Shown: positions 8,304 through 19,521, numbered from the stretch's first letter. The stretch: 64,000 nt of DNA from Nitzschia sp. DOCU1 (GCA_951394045.1 OX595997.1:1302001-1366000); one strand, 5' to 3'. A program made the numbers and translations. Notes: generated by a model not told the origin, from the sequence alone.

Positions 8304-10787
8304 TCAAACGCGACGCCGCAAAGATTCGACGTCCCTCAACGATTCCGTGATGCTGTCAATTTTGTCCTCGACTTGCTTGATGCGATTGACAAGAGTTGGG
8401 TCTTCACTGACAATCTCATCCCAATTCACATTGTCATCGCTAGATAGCATGGCGGAAAACTCCGTCACTTTATCCTTGAATCCTTCAAACAAGTACGCGT
8501 TCAACTGGAACTTGAGCAATATCAAATTGAATTCCATCAAGGCGACAATATATTCGAATGATCGGCTTAAAATAATGTCGATCTCCTGATTGGTGATCAT
8601 GGACGTGCGTGAGTCCGGGAGAAAAGCTTTCTTGGCCAGGCTGCGTCGCTTGCTTTCGCCCTTTAGAAACTCCTTGGCCTTATTGGCCGTCTTCGTCAAC
8701 AAGAAGTTCACAAAGCCCTGTTGTTGTGCCTTCTCGATAGCACTTACTGGCACGAAGCCCAGCCCTCTCTTGACATACATTTGCTCCTCCCCCTCCTTCG
8801 CTTCGCAGTATTCCTGAAATGTAGGCAAGCCTGGATCGACGGTGCGGTACATTGGCGCAAGCCCGGTGTGTGTTTTGTTGGCAGCATCAACCATCAACTC
8901 CCACAAAGCATCGTCGAATCTGCCAATTAGGAAGGTTTCGACCTTGTTTGGAAGATTGTTGTAGGTGCTCGAGTCCTGGCCACCTCCCTTGACGTCTTCA
9001 AGAGCAAGAGAAAAGAGTCGACGAAAGATACTCCCAACGTGCTTGATCAAGTAGTTAATACCAGGATGAGAAATCTCTTTCATACTGACACGGACCACCT
9101 CCACCATTGCGTGCTCCCAGCTTTCTCGATGGAGGCCGTCGCTCAAGTGGCCCGTCGCATTGGCAACATATTCGCGAAGCTCGCCTGGGTCCGGAAGTGC
9201 GTCGAGCAAAACAGTGCGAAAGAACTCCAACGCACGTTGGTACTGTTTCCCACCGAGGAATTTAGCATCTGCTTGAAGCTCCTCTGGGTACACGGAATCC
9301 ATATTATTGATGAGATCGCGCCACATATCTTCCCGATCGCTGTACTCATTCAGCTCACGGATGGCCCAGTCTTCGTCGACCTCCTCTTCGTCTCGGATCT
9401 CATCGTCGAGCGTTTGAAGACGATGTTGGAACTTCAAACTCGACTCTAGGTCACCCCGAAGGTAGGCCAGAATACGCTTTTCAATCTGAATCAGCATCAG
9501 TCCAACGATTCGACGAACTTCTTTGGGGTCCGAATACTTTTGCTTGGCCTTGAGTGTGGCTAGCTCTTTCGTGCTCACGTTGAGTTCTTCACGAAGGGCC
9601 TTCAACACTTCCGGTAGCCGCTTCGCAGTATCGTCGAGCATGATCTGACGCATTCGATTCTTGGCCGTTTCGAAACCGATTCTGTCCACAAGTTCCTTTG
9701 AGAGGGCCTCGTCGTCTTGATACTGCTTTGAGAAGATATCAATGTCTTCCTGCCACGCAAGAAACTTTTCGTTTTCGTAGGCAGTGGAAGCATCCAAAAG
9801 CTCCTTTCGAGCTTCGTAGAGTTCCGAAGGCGGGAGCTCTTCTTTTGCGAGGGTGGGAGTGATGACAAGGTGGGGAAAGCAACGATTTGCATGGAACTTT
9901 TGAAAGAATCCGTTCGCTTTGTTGGCGCTGGGGCAATCTCCGATTTGCTTGTCGAATTTGGTCATCAAGAAGGTGGCTTTATCAATCCACTCGTTCCGGT
10001 TACCAAAGGTCTCATCACAAAACTCGATGATCGGGTTGGTTTCGAGTTCCTTTGGCTCCAACAAGACACATAGCTTTGAATTAGGCTTTCGCATTTCACT
10101 GCGAAGTATCTTCTTGATTTCATCTCGATTGTCCTTTGAGGTCTCGCTTCGAGTGGAGATAATACCTGGCGTATCAACAAACCGCATGTTTTGAACTTTG
10201 TTCCATCTGTACACGAGATACAAAGGAGCCGTGCTGAATCGATCCTCGTCAGCTAGGCGTCGGTTCACTTCCGTAATGAGCCTGAAGACTTCATTGACAG
10301 ACAGCCGTTCTCTTTCAGTCTCTTCACTACCGGCAGCAAGTTCTTCTCCACGAAGACTGCAAACCGGTGTTGTTGCCGACTCATCATGGATGCAAGTAGT
10401 ATCCAAAGGGCATCTTGTTCCAGTGCCCTGCTGGACGATATTCAACACGGCGTGCAAGAATCGTTCCATGATCGTACTCTTCCCAGCGGACTGCATCCCG
10501 CAAAAGACAAAGGTCATGAACGGGGCGGGCTTCTTTAGCTTGTCTAGATAGATCTGGTTGATCTTGGCAACGAGCTGGAATTGTTCATCTTCCGTCATCA
10601 AGTGACGCTCCGCAGCCATTGAATCCTCGCTCGTCCACATCGTGGCCGACATCGGAGGACCATCACCACCATCGTCTTCCTCACTTTTAGCCCGAGCTTT
10701 AGCTTTGGCTTGTCGACGACGCTCGCGTCGTTCTTCCTTGGACATTCCGCCTTTGCTAGAGTCGAGTTCGTTGGCACGAGGGGGCAT
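8304..10787 (-). CDS. dynamin-family large GTPase
   Basis: The ATG at 10787 gives 827 residues. Residues 20 to 40 form a strongly basic, Arg/Lys/Ala-rich leader. The GTPase domain follows with all expected motifs. G1 is GMQSAGKST at about 97 to 105, a conserved Thr region (GTGTRCPLDTT) serves as G2, DTPG is at about 205 to 208, and TKFD is at about 276 to 279. The rest is helical, as in dynamin middle and effector regions, and ends in a coiled coil near the C terminus. Dynamins assemble on membranes and use GTP to remodel them. No clear PH domain or transmembrane pair is visible, so the target membrane is unknown. The 145-bp gap to the convergent lumen-protein gene is short. Confidence 0.85.
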   Translation of the reverse strand: MPPRANELDSSKGGMSKEERRERRRQAKAKARAKSEEDDGGDGPPMSATMWTSEDSMAAERHLMTEDEQFQLVAKINQIYLDKLKKPAPFMTFVFCGMQSAGKSTIMERFLHAVLNIVQQGTGTRCPLDTTCIHDESATTPVCSLRGEELAAGSEETERERLSVNEVFRLITEVNRRLADEDRFSTAPLYLVYRWNKVQNMRFVDTPGIISTRSETSKDNRDEIKKILRSEMRKPNSKLCVLLEPKELETNPIIEFCDETFGNRNEWIDKATFLMTKFDKQIGDCPSANKANGFFQKFHANRCFPHLVITPTLAKEELPPSELYEARKELLDASTAYENEKFLAWQEDIDIFSKQYQDDEALSKELVDRIGFETAKNRMRQIMLDDTAKRLPEVLKALREELNVSTKELATLKAKQKYSDPKEVRRIVGLMLIQIEKRILAYLRGDLESSLKFQHRLQTLDDEIRDEEEVDEDWAIRELNEYSDREDMWRDLINNMDSVYPEELQADAKFLGGKQYQRALEFFRTVLLDALPDPGELREYVANATGHLSDGLHRESWEHAMVEVVRVSMKEISHPGINYLIKHVGSIFRRLFSLALEDVKGGGQDSSTYNNLPNKVETFLIGRFDDALWELMVDAANKTHTGLAPMYRTVDPGLPTFQEYCEAKEGEEQMYVKRGLGFVPVSAIEKAQQQGFVNFLLTKTANKAKEFLKGESKRRSLAKKAFLPDSRTSMITNQEIDIILSRSFEYIVALMEFNLILLKFQLNAYLFEGFKDKVTEFSAMLSSDDNVNWDEIVSEDPTLVNRIKQVEDKIDSITESLRDVESLRRRV

Positions 10788-11690
10788 CGTCAAATACAAG
10801 CAACAGCAATCGGAAACAATGGTTTACAGCCAGGAAGTTCTTCTGCAGATTGTGCGATACAGCCACTGAGATTTTTGAGTAACATTGAACCACCACCCGA
10901 AAGGCGAGAAAGTATCTACACCACAAAAATCTCGAAAACCAATGCGAAGAAACTCTGTGGATGGATGGAAGTTTTGCATTCGATCATTTTATGATTTGCT
11001 GGTTTCGACGAAACGAAATTTTCACATCGTAAGGATTTTGCGCCGTGGACAGCAGCGAGAAGATCCAATGACTACAAAAGATCATCAGACTTCCACTCTC
11101 CCTCCACTGTCCAATAGTGCTAGGACATTGTCTCGGCGGCGGTTAGCGGTTTACCACGGAGCCGATCCCGTTACTACTTGGTCAATCAACACACAGGTGC
11201 ACAATGACAGCTTTGGATACAGATACGCAGAAACACGCTTGCCTCCGTAGGAACTTAGGTATTCTAATACATTTTTACCATAGGTGGATGAGTGGAACTG
11301 GAGGAAATCCCAGAAGGAAGGGTTGCCGGCCAGCGCGCGTGACCCATGTGCCCCTGCTGCTGGCTTCGCCTTCGCATCTGCGTTTTGGCGACACACAACA
11401 TCTGCATCTCGACTCTTGAACAACCATGGAAAGTTCTCCCTGGCGCCAGTTCTGTTTGTCTACAACAATACTATTGAATCGTAGCGTCTCCGTTTGCACC
11501 ATCACCAACCAAGGAAACCTCTAGCATTGGTTGTGTGGCTTGCTTCACATAGAATAATTCTGCTTCGATTGACGCGACCCGGCTTTCTTGGACTTTTCTT
11601 CGCGGAGTGCTGTGTGTTCCCAACAGCGGCATTGCGATAGTCCTTCCTGTATCACTCTGATCGAGTAAACAAACAACCCCCCGCCCAACC
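10788..11690. promoter_or_regulatory. divergent intergenic region, 0.9 kb
   Basis: This gap separates divergent genes starting at 10787 (minus) and 11691 (plus). Open frames of up to 121 codons are present on both strands but have no recognisable motifs or gene-like composition. I see no repeat or RNA gene. Confidence 0.35.
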
Positions 11691-13790
11691 ATGAACTTTT
11701 TACGAGGAGGAGGCGGTAGTAGCAAGAAAAGCAAGCCGGTAGGTAGCATGGGAGGTGGTTCGAGGTCCTTGTGTATTGCGCTGTCTGGCGCCGCTTGTGA
11801 ATATCGCTGTTTTTTGTGGCCTTCGCCTGGCTGTATCGTCGTTGCTTGCTGTCCTCGTTTGTTTGTGCGCCCCCCGATCGATGTCTAATATAATTGTGTA
11901 TCGTCCCACCAATCCTACTACTTCTAGCTTCCGGCCACTTCCTCCGACGAAGCTACAGAAATCATTAACAATATCGCGTCGGCGGGTGCAAAACTGGATG
12001 ATAGTGAGACTACTGATGGCCAGAATGGCAAAAAAGTGGTAAAAGATATCGCTTATTACAAGGCTCAAGTCAAAAATGAAAAGGCGGGCAAACGCAAGCT
12101 CTTTCATTCGCTCGTCAAACTAGCCGAAGAGCTCAAAAAGCTCCGCAACGAAAGTAAGACTCTCCAGGATCAAGCGGAGTATGCCAATCAAAATTGGTAT
12201 GAGGGAGGTATTTGGAGAGCACCGCAATTATTGCCGGGAATTGATCAGGAGAGAACCGGAAATATGCTGCCCGATCAACGAAGTCGTGTGAGACAGGCCG
12301 TGAGCTTGAGCGATCTCTTTTTCAATTTGGTAATTGTTACGGCATTTACAAGAGTGGGCATTGCCATGACCAATTCGGGGAGAGTTTCAGGAGAATCGGT
12401 TCTCTATTTCGCCGTTTTTTGGACTATCTGGAGCAAGGAAGCGAGTTACTCGACTCGATTCGATACTACCGATTTGAGTGCCAAGATGATCACCTTGCTG
12501 AATTGCTTTGCCGTCCTATTCGCTAGTTTGTCGGTCAGTTCGGGAATTCAGACCGAAGGCGCCAATCGCATCATGTACATGTCGGCATTTTGTTCCATGC
12601 TTCACTTTGTCCTGATGGCACGTGTCTTTAACTGGTACAAATCCGCAGAACCAAACACGCTGGACCATCATGTGCAGACCTATGCCTTGTTCAATAGTGT
12701 AATGAATTTGGTGGAGTCGGCGACATGGATATTCGGAATGATCTTCACTCCATCGGATAAAAAGTGGATAATTTTCACTGTTGGAGTGTTGTTGGGTCTC
12801 CGCATTCCGCGGGCATTCCTGGCCAATGACTTTCATGGTGCGTACGATGTTTCATCTCATCACTCAGGCAGATAAAACGATTTTTTCGTCACTCACATTA
12901 CCACTTCATCGCCAGCTGCCAACTCCAAAAGAGGGGTCTTGTTCATCTTGTTGCTTGGTTTCATGTTGCAGAGTGTGGTGGTGGTTGCTACTGAATTCTT
13001 TGAATACTCTACTCCCGACTGGGAACAATACTCCTTCATTGGGGCGTCTTGTCTGTTGTTGTTTTGCATCAAGCTATTGTACGTGGATGATTCCAATGTG
13101 CTGGCCTCGGACCATGCCTTGCTTGTGAATCGCGCCGCTGGTCTCTTTTTCAACTTGGGTCAGTTTGCCCTATTGTTCAGTACCACTATTATGGGTAGTG
13201 GATTGAATTTGTTGACACATTCTTATCTGGCGGCGGCGGCTGCATTGCCCGGCCCCGCCAAGGATCTTGTCTGCGGTGGATTTGCAGGAGTTCTTGTTTC
13301 AACGGCATTTATCAAATCGATGCACTTGAAACGAGTGCCGCGTCCCAGTCACCAAAAGGCAATCTTTATCGGTGCCTATGTGGTTCAACTGTTGGCAACG
13401 CTTGTCATTGCTGGTGTCTGCCTTGCCATGTGTTTTGGGCAAGGTGGATACTTGCAAGTCTTGATGCAGAATGATGTGGAACTCATGTGGATCTTGAGCG
13501 GATTTGCCGTCTTTTTAGTTGCTCTTAGTCTGCTGGACGAGGGATTGGAACTTGCCTTGCAAGACGGAGAAGATTATCTGGTCCATCCATTTGGCTTTTG
13601 GTGTTGCATCTTCCAACCCGAAGTGGACATGGAAGAAATCATGACGCGGACAGAATCTATTCCCAGGAGCTACAGCAGCGGCCACCGCTTGTCGGAACTT
13701 TCGCCGCTTCTGGGTGAATCTATTGCCAACATGCGCATGTCGACTATAAACAGGATCTCGTCCACCGAATTGGATCGACAAGAAGTATGA
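11691..13790 (+). CDS. LtrA-family multi-pass membrane protein, three exons
   Basis: Exons are 11691-11738, 11928-12837 and 12916-13790, with introns of 189 and 78 bp, both GT-AG and both preserving frame. The product is about 610 residues. A short Gly/Ser/Lys leader is followed by a charged coiled coil (about 50 to 110). Then comes SLSDLFFNLVIVTAFTRVG, the hallmark first helix of the bacterial low-temperature-requirement A family. A second family block, with TIWSKEASYSTRFDTTDL followed by a hydrophobic helix, also fits. About ten to twelve hydrophobic helices follow, and the tail is a soluble Ser-rich segment containing ELSPLL. The molecular function of LtrA proteins is not established. Scattered presence in algae suggests old transfer from bacteria, which is inference. 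The codon use and introns look native. Confidence 0.75.
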
Positions 13791-13864
13791 GACATGTCCC
13801 AGATGATGTTGTTATAAAAGACATTATTTTATTGTGCGATATTATTTTGCCCCGTGAGCCTTCT

Positions 13865-14938
13865 TTATAACTTGTTTAGGCGCTCATCCAACACTTTCAA
13901 GTTACCCTCCAAGGTAGTGAGGTTTTGTGTCAGGTTCGCCGCGAGCTGGTCCATAGAGCCCTCGATTTGCGACACCGAATTGGACAACTGATTGGCAGAT
14001 GTCTCCAAAGCCTCAAGGCGCGAAGCGAAGGTACCCGCTTGCACATGCAAGGACGCCAATTGCTGCAAACGGTCCACCAATGCCGGCAGATAGTCGCTTA
14101 GCCCTTCCAGCTCGACCAGTTGACTATGCAGCTGCTGAATCATCTTGGAGTCTTCTTTTTTGTACGTAGCAGTCAGTTTGTTGCGTGCCTTGCTAGCGGC
14201 TTCTAGATCCGCCCGAATGACTTTGGCTTTGGTGGTGGTTTGCTCCAATGTGGCAGCATCCAACGTTCGGACCAGCTTTTCCATTTCCTCCAATCGCTGC
14301 AACAAAGTCTTATTGCTAGTCCCAGCCGACTGAGACCCCACGGCACGTTCCAAACGCATTAACCGATCCTCCAATGTTGTGGTAGGATTCATCGCATTGC
14401 CATACAACTCGTAGACAATGCCCGTGTCTCCCGATGCTGCCCCCGATGTCTCGGTGGCAGTCGAGGACTCCAACGACTGCAACTGCTGTCGAATCAGCCG
14501 CGTCAAATCATCGTGTTCCGGAACACGAGACGAAGAAGACAAGACATTCAATTGAGTCTTCAGCGTGGTCGCCAAAGCCACCAACTGCTCATCAAAGTCC
14601 TTGCCACTGCCAGCTGCCGTTGTCGACAGTTGCGCTTCCACTTCTTGCACTTCTTGTTGCAATCGCGCCAGCCGAGCGAGTGGTGTTTCTTTGGCCATCA
14701 ACACAGGTGTGCTAGTGCTGCCATTATTGGCGGTGTATACCTTTCCCTGAAAGATTTCAAAGGCAAGTTGAGGAGAAATCTCCTCCGAATCAACGACTTC
14801 ATCGTCGCCCTGGGGTCGGACTGTCGAGTCCACAGCCGGTGGCTTTGTGATGAGCGTGGGCGCCAGGCCGTCACTAGAATAGATAACTTCGCCACCAGCT
14901 TCATCGGCAGGGTCTGTGGTAGATGGATTTGCCGTCAT
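13865..14938 (-). CDS. DCTN2: dynamitin-like dynactin subunit 2 (p50)
   Basis: The ATG at 14938 gives 357 residues; an upstream frame to 15070 is open but unlike coding sequence. The N terminus has EVIYSSD, the short acidic pattern seen at dynamitin N termini. Long coiled coils follow, with AKETPLARLARLQQEVQEVE, a GIVYELYGN stretch, and LEDRLMRLERAVGS near the middle. That last block matches the conserved ExRLxxLExxxG of the dynamitin family. The C-terminal half is a continuous heptad-rich helix ending in LKVLDERLNKL. Dynamitin holds together the shoulder of dynactin, the activator of cytoplasmic dynein. The 74-bp gap to the convergent LtrA-like gene is very short. A generic coiled-coil protein is the main alternative. 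Confidence 0.7.
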   Translation of the reverse strand: MTANPSTTDPADEAGGEVIYSSDGLAPTLITKPPAVDSTVRPQGDDEVVDSEEISPQLAFEIFQGKVYTANNGSTSTPVLMAKETPLARLARLQQEVQEVEAQLSTTAAGSGKDFDEQLVALATTLKTQLNVLSSSSRVPEHDDLTRLIRQQLQSLESSTATETSGAASGDTGIVYELYGNAMNPTTTLEDRLMRLERAVGSQSAGTSNKTLLQRLEEMEKLVRTLDAATLEQTTTKAKVIRADLEAASKARNKLTATYKKEDSKMIQQLHSQLVELEGLSDYLPALVDRLQQLASLHVQAGTFASRLEALETSANQLSNSVSQIEGSMDQLAANLTQNLTTLEGNLKVLDERLNKL

Positions 14939-15401
14939 GGTGATGGAAGTAGATGCAATCCAAAGAGATGAATGGAAGTTTACAACATCAATGACCACTA
15001 GAGATGTAATGAAGCAACACTCGCGATGTGTAGCGATGTGCCGCCGCCGGCGCACGAACGGTGCTGCCAAACGCGCTGTCTGGCCCTCTAACTACCGTAC
15101 GTATATATATATATATATGTACCTAGGACGTCACCTATCCCACCATACGAATGCGTTCGTATTTGTCAAATCGTGCATTGTCGTCGCAGAGAACAACGAA
15201 GAACGAATACGCTCTACTAGCGTGAATCAAACGATACGAATGAAATCCTTTTTTGTGATGGCCTTCCCTTCTCGTTTTCGTGTTGATGCGGAACATCCGC
15301 CATGACACCTGCTGCTCTCATCACAATCTGAGTTTGCCGTACTCCACACAACAATACGAATATTCTTTCGAATTTTTAAATCTGTACCAAACCATACTAC
15401 C
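14939..15401. promoter_or_regulatory. divergent intergenic region with TA run
   Basis: This 463-bp region lies between divergent starts at 14938 (minus) and 15402 (plus). It contains a palindromic alternating stretch near 15098-15122, gtac followed by a TA dinucleotide run and closing with gtac. Such a run can melt or extrude easily, but no function is shown. Confidence 0.4.
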
Positions 15402-15902
15402 ATGACTATTGATCCTCAATTGCTTACTGGACTTGGCTCTGCCATTTCCATCTTTTTGGCGTCGGCCGGTTCCGCCATTGCCTCCAGTCACTCGGGCATC
15501 TACGCCGTCCGCAGCAAGGACCTGAAATCCTTCGTGCCCATTGTCATTGCTGGCGTTTTGGCGATTTATGGCATTATCGTTTCGGTATTGTTGGTGGGCA
15601 AGCTCAAGGATGACATGACTCAGGCCGAAGGATACCGAAATTTGTCCTCGGGATTGGCGGTGGGCTTGGCGTGTTGCGCCAGTGGACTTGGGTTGGCGAG
15701 TTTTATGAAGCAAGTCAATGAACATGCCCCCCAAACTGAAATGGGTGGCCCCGAGAGCGAGCCCTTGGTGGGACGCCGCACGAATGGATTTGCACTTTCC
15801 CAGCCACTTAATTTCTTGCATTTATGCTTGTGTTTGGTGTTTTTGGAAGCCATTGGGCTCTATGGACTCATCGTTGCCCTATTTCTCATGGGAACGAAGT
15901 GA
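15402..15902 (+). CDS. V-type ATPase proteolipid subunit c-like
   Basis: The protein is 166 residues with four hydrophobic helices, as expected for the V-ATPase rotor subunit c. Helix 2 follows a YAVRSKDLKSFVPIVIAG block that is close to the family, and helix 4 is LVFLEAIGLYGLIVALFL. Glu149 in helix 4 is the proton-carrying residue. The Gly-rich helices 1 and 3 fit tight packing in the ring. The loop between helices 3 and 4 (about 102 to 135) is some 20 residues longer than usual and contains ESEPLV, which resembles an acidic dileucine sorting signal. The normal conserved loop is lost there. The protein would sit in vacuolar or other endomembranes. It may be a divergent paralog instead of the main ring subunit. 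Confidence 0.85.
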   Translation: MTIDPQLLTGLGSAISIFLASAGSAIASSHSGIYAVRSKDLKSFVPIVIAGVLAIYGIIVSVLLVGKLKDDMTQAEGYRNLSSGLAVGLACCASGLGLASFMKQVNEHAPQTEMGGPESEPLVGRRTNGFALSQPLNFLHLCLCLVFLEAIGLYGLIVALFLMGTK

Positions 15903-16488
15903 AGTGGCGACTAGAGTCGTCATAGTGATGTACATGTTGTGTATTTCAATCGTAATGGGCAAACACGAGCTGCTGTATAGCTTGCGTTGCGTCGACAAAC
16001 GCCAGAAGCTTACACAGCCACAGAGCCCGGCAATGACCCTCAGTCAGGACATGCTAAAACCCTTAACTATATTAGAATCATTAGGTATCAGAACAGTGCT
16101 CACTATAGCAGGTCTATTTGGTAGTATTGTTCAGCTTTGTTTCAGTGAGTAACATCAGCGAATAGTACGATTCATTCAGTGCAGTTCGGTTTCAATCCCA
16201 TCAAGTAGGTCAGGAGTTATGTCGGCAGCAAAGACGGTTCAACAACATCTCAAACAATATTGACTACAAACGCGTATCGGAAACACAGGAAGAATGATTT
16301 TAGCTTTAATTCTGGTGGTGTATGGTGAGATTGATATTTGGCCAAAAGCGAGGCGAAAGGTCGTTTGCGGCCGGCATGCCAACCATTGCAATGATTCTGC
16401 ACGAAATAGTACAGCACGATCACTTCAAATACGTGATCATACCGATATCTATACATGTCCCACAAGAAACCTAACGTAGGTCCCATTG
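15903..16488. other. intergenic between convergent genes
   Basis: This 586-bp gap lies between two 3' ends. I found no convincing open frame, repeat or RNA gene in it. Confidence 0.5.
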
Positions 16489-17121
16489 TCACGAGGACGA
16501 AAATTGTCGTTTCGACGACGAGATCCACCAGGACGGCAGTTCCAGCGCAGCAAGATTATGCTGGGTCCGTACTGTGCGTCGACCTCCTCTTCCCCGGCGC
16601 CGCAAATGCCTTTCTCGCTGTTCCACTTCCAAATCCGTAAAATTGCATCGACAGACGCAACAGGGCGTCGATGCCACTTTCTTTAGAATTCGTGCTAGAT
16701 AATTGATTTGGCACGCCTCATGAAAGGCATGCGGACAGTCAGGATTGCAAGACCAGACTACCGAGTCTCCTGGGTGATAGGAATCCAAGCATATGACACA
16801 ACAGTTTGGGACTTGACGATACGGAAGCTTCAATCGTCCTCGATACAAATCGGCATCGTCATGTTCGTCGTCGGTGGCAGGAATCACATCCCCCATTGTG
16901 ACTCGCATAAAAACATTGTTGCGGGAAAAACTTTGCCTCAATTTCTCCCGACTTTGTTTCTTGGAATCATCTCTGCTTATGGTAAACATGGAAGCTTCCA
17001 ATAAATCGTGATCCATCTCTGGAATGGCTCGCTCTTCGGTCTCAGAAGAGTCATCGTCCGTTCTAGAGGATTGCCGTTTTAGCAACCCGTTCACCCGTTG
17101 CCAAACGCGAGAACGGCTCAT
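16489..17121 (-). CDS. RING-H2 finger protein, probable E3 ubiquitin ligase
   Basis: The product is 210 residues from the ATG at 17121. A RING-H2 finger occupies about 108 to 157 with ligands C108, C111, C129, H131, H134, C137, C154 and C157. The C-V-I-C and P-H-A-F-H-E-A-C blocks fit the C3H2C3 consensus. RING-H2 domains recruit ubiquitin-charged E2 enzymes. The N-terminal 90 residues are charged and Ser-rich with an acidic DDEHDDADL patch, and the C terminus is very basic (LRRRGRGGRRT). No membrane segment is present, so a soluble ligase is likely. The substrate is unknown. Confidence 0.8.
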   Translation of the reverse strand: MSRSRVWQRVNGLLKRQSSRTDDDSSETEERAIPEMDHDLLEASMFTISRDDSKKQSREKLRQSFSRNNVFMRVTMGDVIPATDDEHDDADLYRGRLKLPYRQVPNCCVICLDSYHPGDSVVWSCNPDCPHAFHEACQINYLARILKKVASTPCCVCRCNFTDLEVEQRERHLRRRGRGGRRTVRTQHNLAALELPSWWISSSKRQFSSS

Positions 17122-17616
17122 TGTAGGTTGTGCTCTTGTTGCGGTTTCACTACAGAACCTCTATAGGGGTGAAATCAACAGTCTTTGAATTGGTATTGGT
17201 TTGTTTTGTCCAACTATCGGTCTTTCGTATTTTATGCAAGATTATTACAGCTATGAATGGATGGGGATCTGTCATAGTGCCACGACATTTTCCATCGTGC
17301 CAAACGAGATTTTGCGGTTAAATGAACGGATATGTCACCTATATTCGAGGTCACGATTGCTGTTATTACCACATTAAATTTCGCACCTGGCAGGCCGAGT
17401 GTACTTCCACATGAAAGATCATCGACTGTTTCGACCACACCACCGGCGAGGTGGCACGAGAAAAAACGCACGACGAAAGAGCGACCATTTTGGAACCACG
17501 AAACCCGGCTCATGTCGCCGACAACGATCGGCACTTGCATCGACATCCGGACCGCAATAGAAGCAGCCAAGTGCTATTCGACAACTCCCTATCAACGCCT
17601 TTTCTCTCTAAGAATC
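17122..17616. promoter_or_regulatory. divergent intergenic region
   Basis: This 495-bp region separates divergent starts at 17121 and 17617. The open frame upstream of 17617 continues to 17332 in frame with the carrier, so a longer N terminus is possible, but that part is unlike the family. Confidence 0.35.
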
Positions 17617-18580
17617 ATGTCAGAAGGTTCCAGTCAATCCTTGGAGACCTCCTTTTACACAGCGTTGGTGGCCGGGGGCTGTGCCGGAACGAGTGTCGAT
17701 GTGGCACTCTTTCCCATCGACACACTCAAGACGAGGATGCAGTCCCCACAAGGCTTTATCAAGGCGGGTGGATTTCGAGGTATCTACAATGGATTAGGGG
17801 CTGCTGCTGCGGGATCCGCTCCTGGGGCAGCTCTCTTTTTCAGTACCTATGAGGTGCGTGAGCTTCTTGACACTGTTTGTAATTCTGTGCTACGCCCCAA
17901 ACCCCTCAACCTAACCTGCGTCTGACTCCTCGTCAACTTCACGGCAGACTATGAAACCGGTCGTCTTGAAATGGCAGGAAGCTTACGGACTGGAAGACCG
18001 ACCGGCGATTTCCCACATGTTAGCAGCTTCCATGGGAGAGGCGATGGCGTGTTTGGTCCGGGTACCGACAGAAGTACTCAAGGCCAGAATGCAGACGACC
18101 GAAACGGCGACCTTGACGAAGACATTTCAACTAGTATTGCAAGAAACACATGGTTCTGTTCTGTCCCGATTGACTGGTGGTTTGTATCGCGGATATGGTA
18201 TCACACTGATGAGAGAGATCCCCTTTGCTATGATTCAATTTCCATTGTACGAAGGGGCGAAAATTTGGTGGAGCGAACGACAGGGATCACCCGTGAATCC
18301 AGTACAGGCTGCCGCTTGCGGTAGTGTATCAGGAGGTTTCGCCGCGGCTTTGACGACGCCGTTGGATGTAGTAAAGACGAGGCTTATGCTGGGCGCTGAC
18401 AAGGATGGGAAGGTATACACAAGTGCTGTTGACGTAGTGAGTCGAACCTGGCATGCCGAAGGTTCAGCCACCTTTTTGAGGGGCATCCAGCCTCGTGTGA
18501 TGTGGATCTCGATTGGAGGCTTTGTCTTCTTTGGCGCCTATGAAGTCTTCAAGAAGTCCGTTCAACCGGTGCTAGGATGA
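17617..18580 (+). CDS. mitochondrial carrier, S-adenosylmethionine type
   Basis: Exons are 17617-17853 and 17948-18580 across a 94-bp GT-AG intron in phase 0, giving 289 residues. Three tandem carrier repeats are visible. Their signatures are [20 protein letters not shown] and [10 protein letters not shown], following the Px[D/E]xx[K/R] rule. The [11 protein letters not shown] segment fits the end of the first repeat. The second-repeat signature [11 protein letters not shown] and overall length match the SLC25A26/PET8 S-adenosylmethionine carriers, which bring methyl donor into mitochondria or plastids. The start at 17617 was chosen because the family N terminus begins about 10 residues before the first helix. 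The carrier family is certain. The substrate is inferred from similarity. Confidence 0.85.
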
Positions 18581-19521
18581 TACTCCAGTTGTGGAACCGG
18601 CGCGAAGGATCGCTTGAAGATTCTGTTTTGGGTGGCACCCGAGGTTCGCTAGCTTTTAGATACTCCCTGGCCAACTACCTATGTACTATATACACCATGA
18701 TGCGCTCCACCGCTTGTCCATTTCATCACTCATTATGGAATCGACTACGGTAGTAGACCATGTGTTCTCAGTACATAGTTTTTCCAAAGGGGTCGGCTCG
18801 CCACAACAATGAGCGTTTCGCTCCGAGATGAGACATCAAGAAGTTCCCTAAGTCCCAAGTTTGTTGTTGAAACCATCACCTGCGTTCGGTGCGAATCGCG
18901 AAAAGCGTAATCGCCTAGAGACAACATGCATAATTCCACATGAGATATTGGATTCCCCGCTCCCTGCTACACGAGACAGTATGCACATTGCTCACATGAG
19001 ATATTGAATTCCCCGCTTCTTACTATACACGGTCTTAGTCCTGTAACGGATATTTGTAGAAGCACATCTGTTCGATTGAAATCGCTTCGTTTTTAGGAGG
19101 TGATCCTCAGATCTCCAAATCGCTTGGCGCCTTTTAGTTCCCCCCAGAAACATTATTTTGTTCGATCATCACTTACACATCAGAATATTGTGAGCAGTCG
19201 ACGAAGGTAGTGTCAGCACTTTTCTCGATACGTAGTGAGGCGGGCGAACTTGTAAATTCAAGGTCCTAAATGAAGAATATGTGCTTCCCTGTGCAGTTCC
19301 GAAATACTTATGGATAAGCCCAAGGAAAAGTCACCATCTGGGCCCCTCCATCTGGGGAGTTCGATGAGTCCCTTCCGAAACGAAAGCTTGAGGAATTTTT
19401 AATGGTCATAATAAACTGGCCCCATCAAAAACAACTTAGCAATTCTCTACCGAAAGCTCTGGTTCCCACAACAATCAAAACAACCTCTTGTCTATTCATA
19501 GACTATCACGACAAATATAAA
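18581..19521. other. gene-poor stretch, 0.94 kb
   Basis: No convincing gene is seen here. It contains the direct repeat listed separately at 18937-19026. The sequence is otherwise ordinary in composition. Confidence 0.45.
18937..19026 (+). repeat. imperfect direct repeat, 56-bp period
   Basis: The word cacatgagatattg followed by a one-base variant of attccccgct occurs at 18937-18960 and again at 18993-19016. The next bases remain similar, so about 30 bp is duplicated with a period of 56 bp. No function is apparent. Confidence 0.7.
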
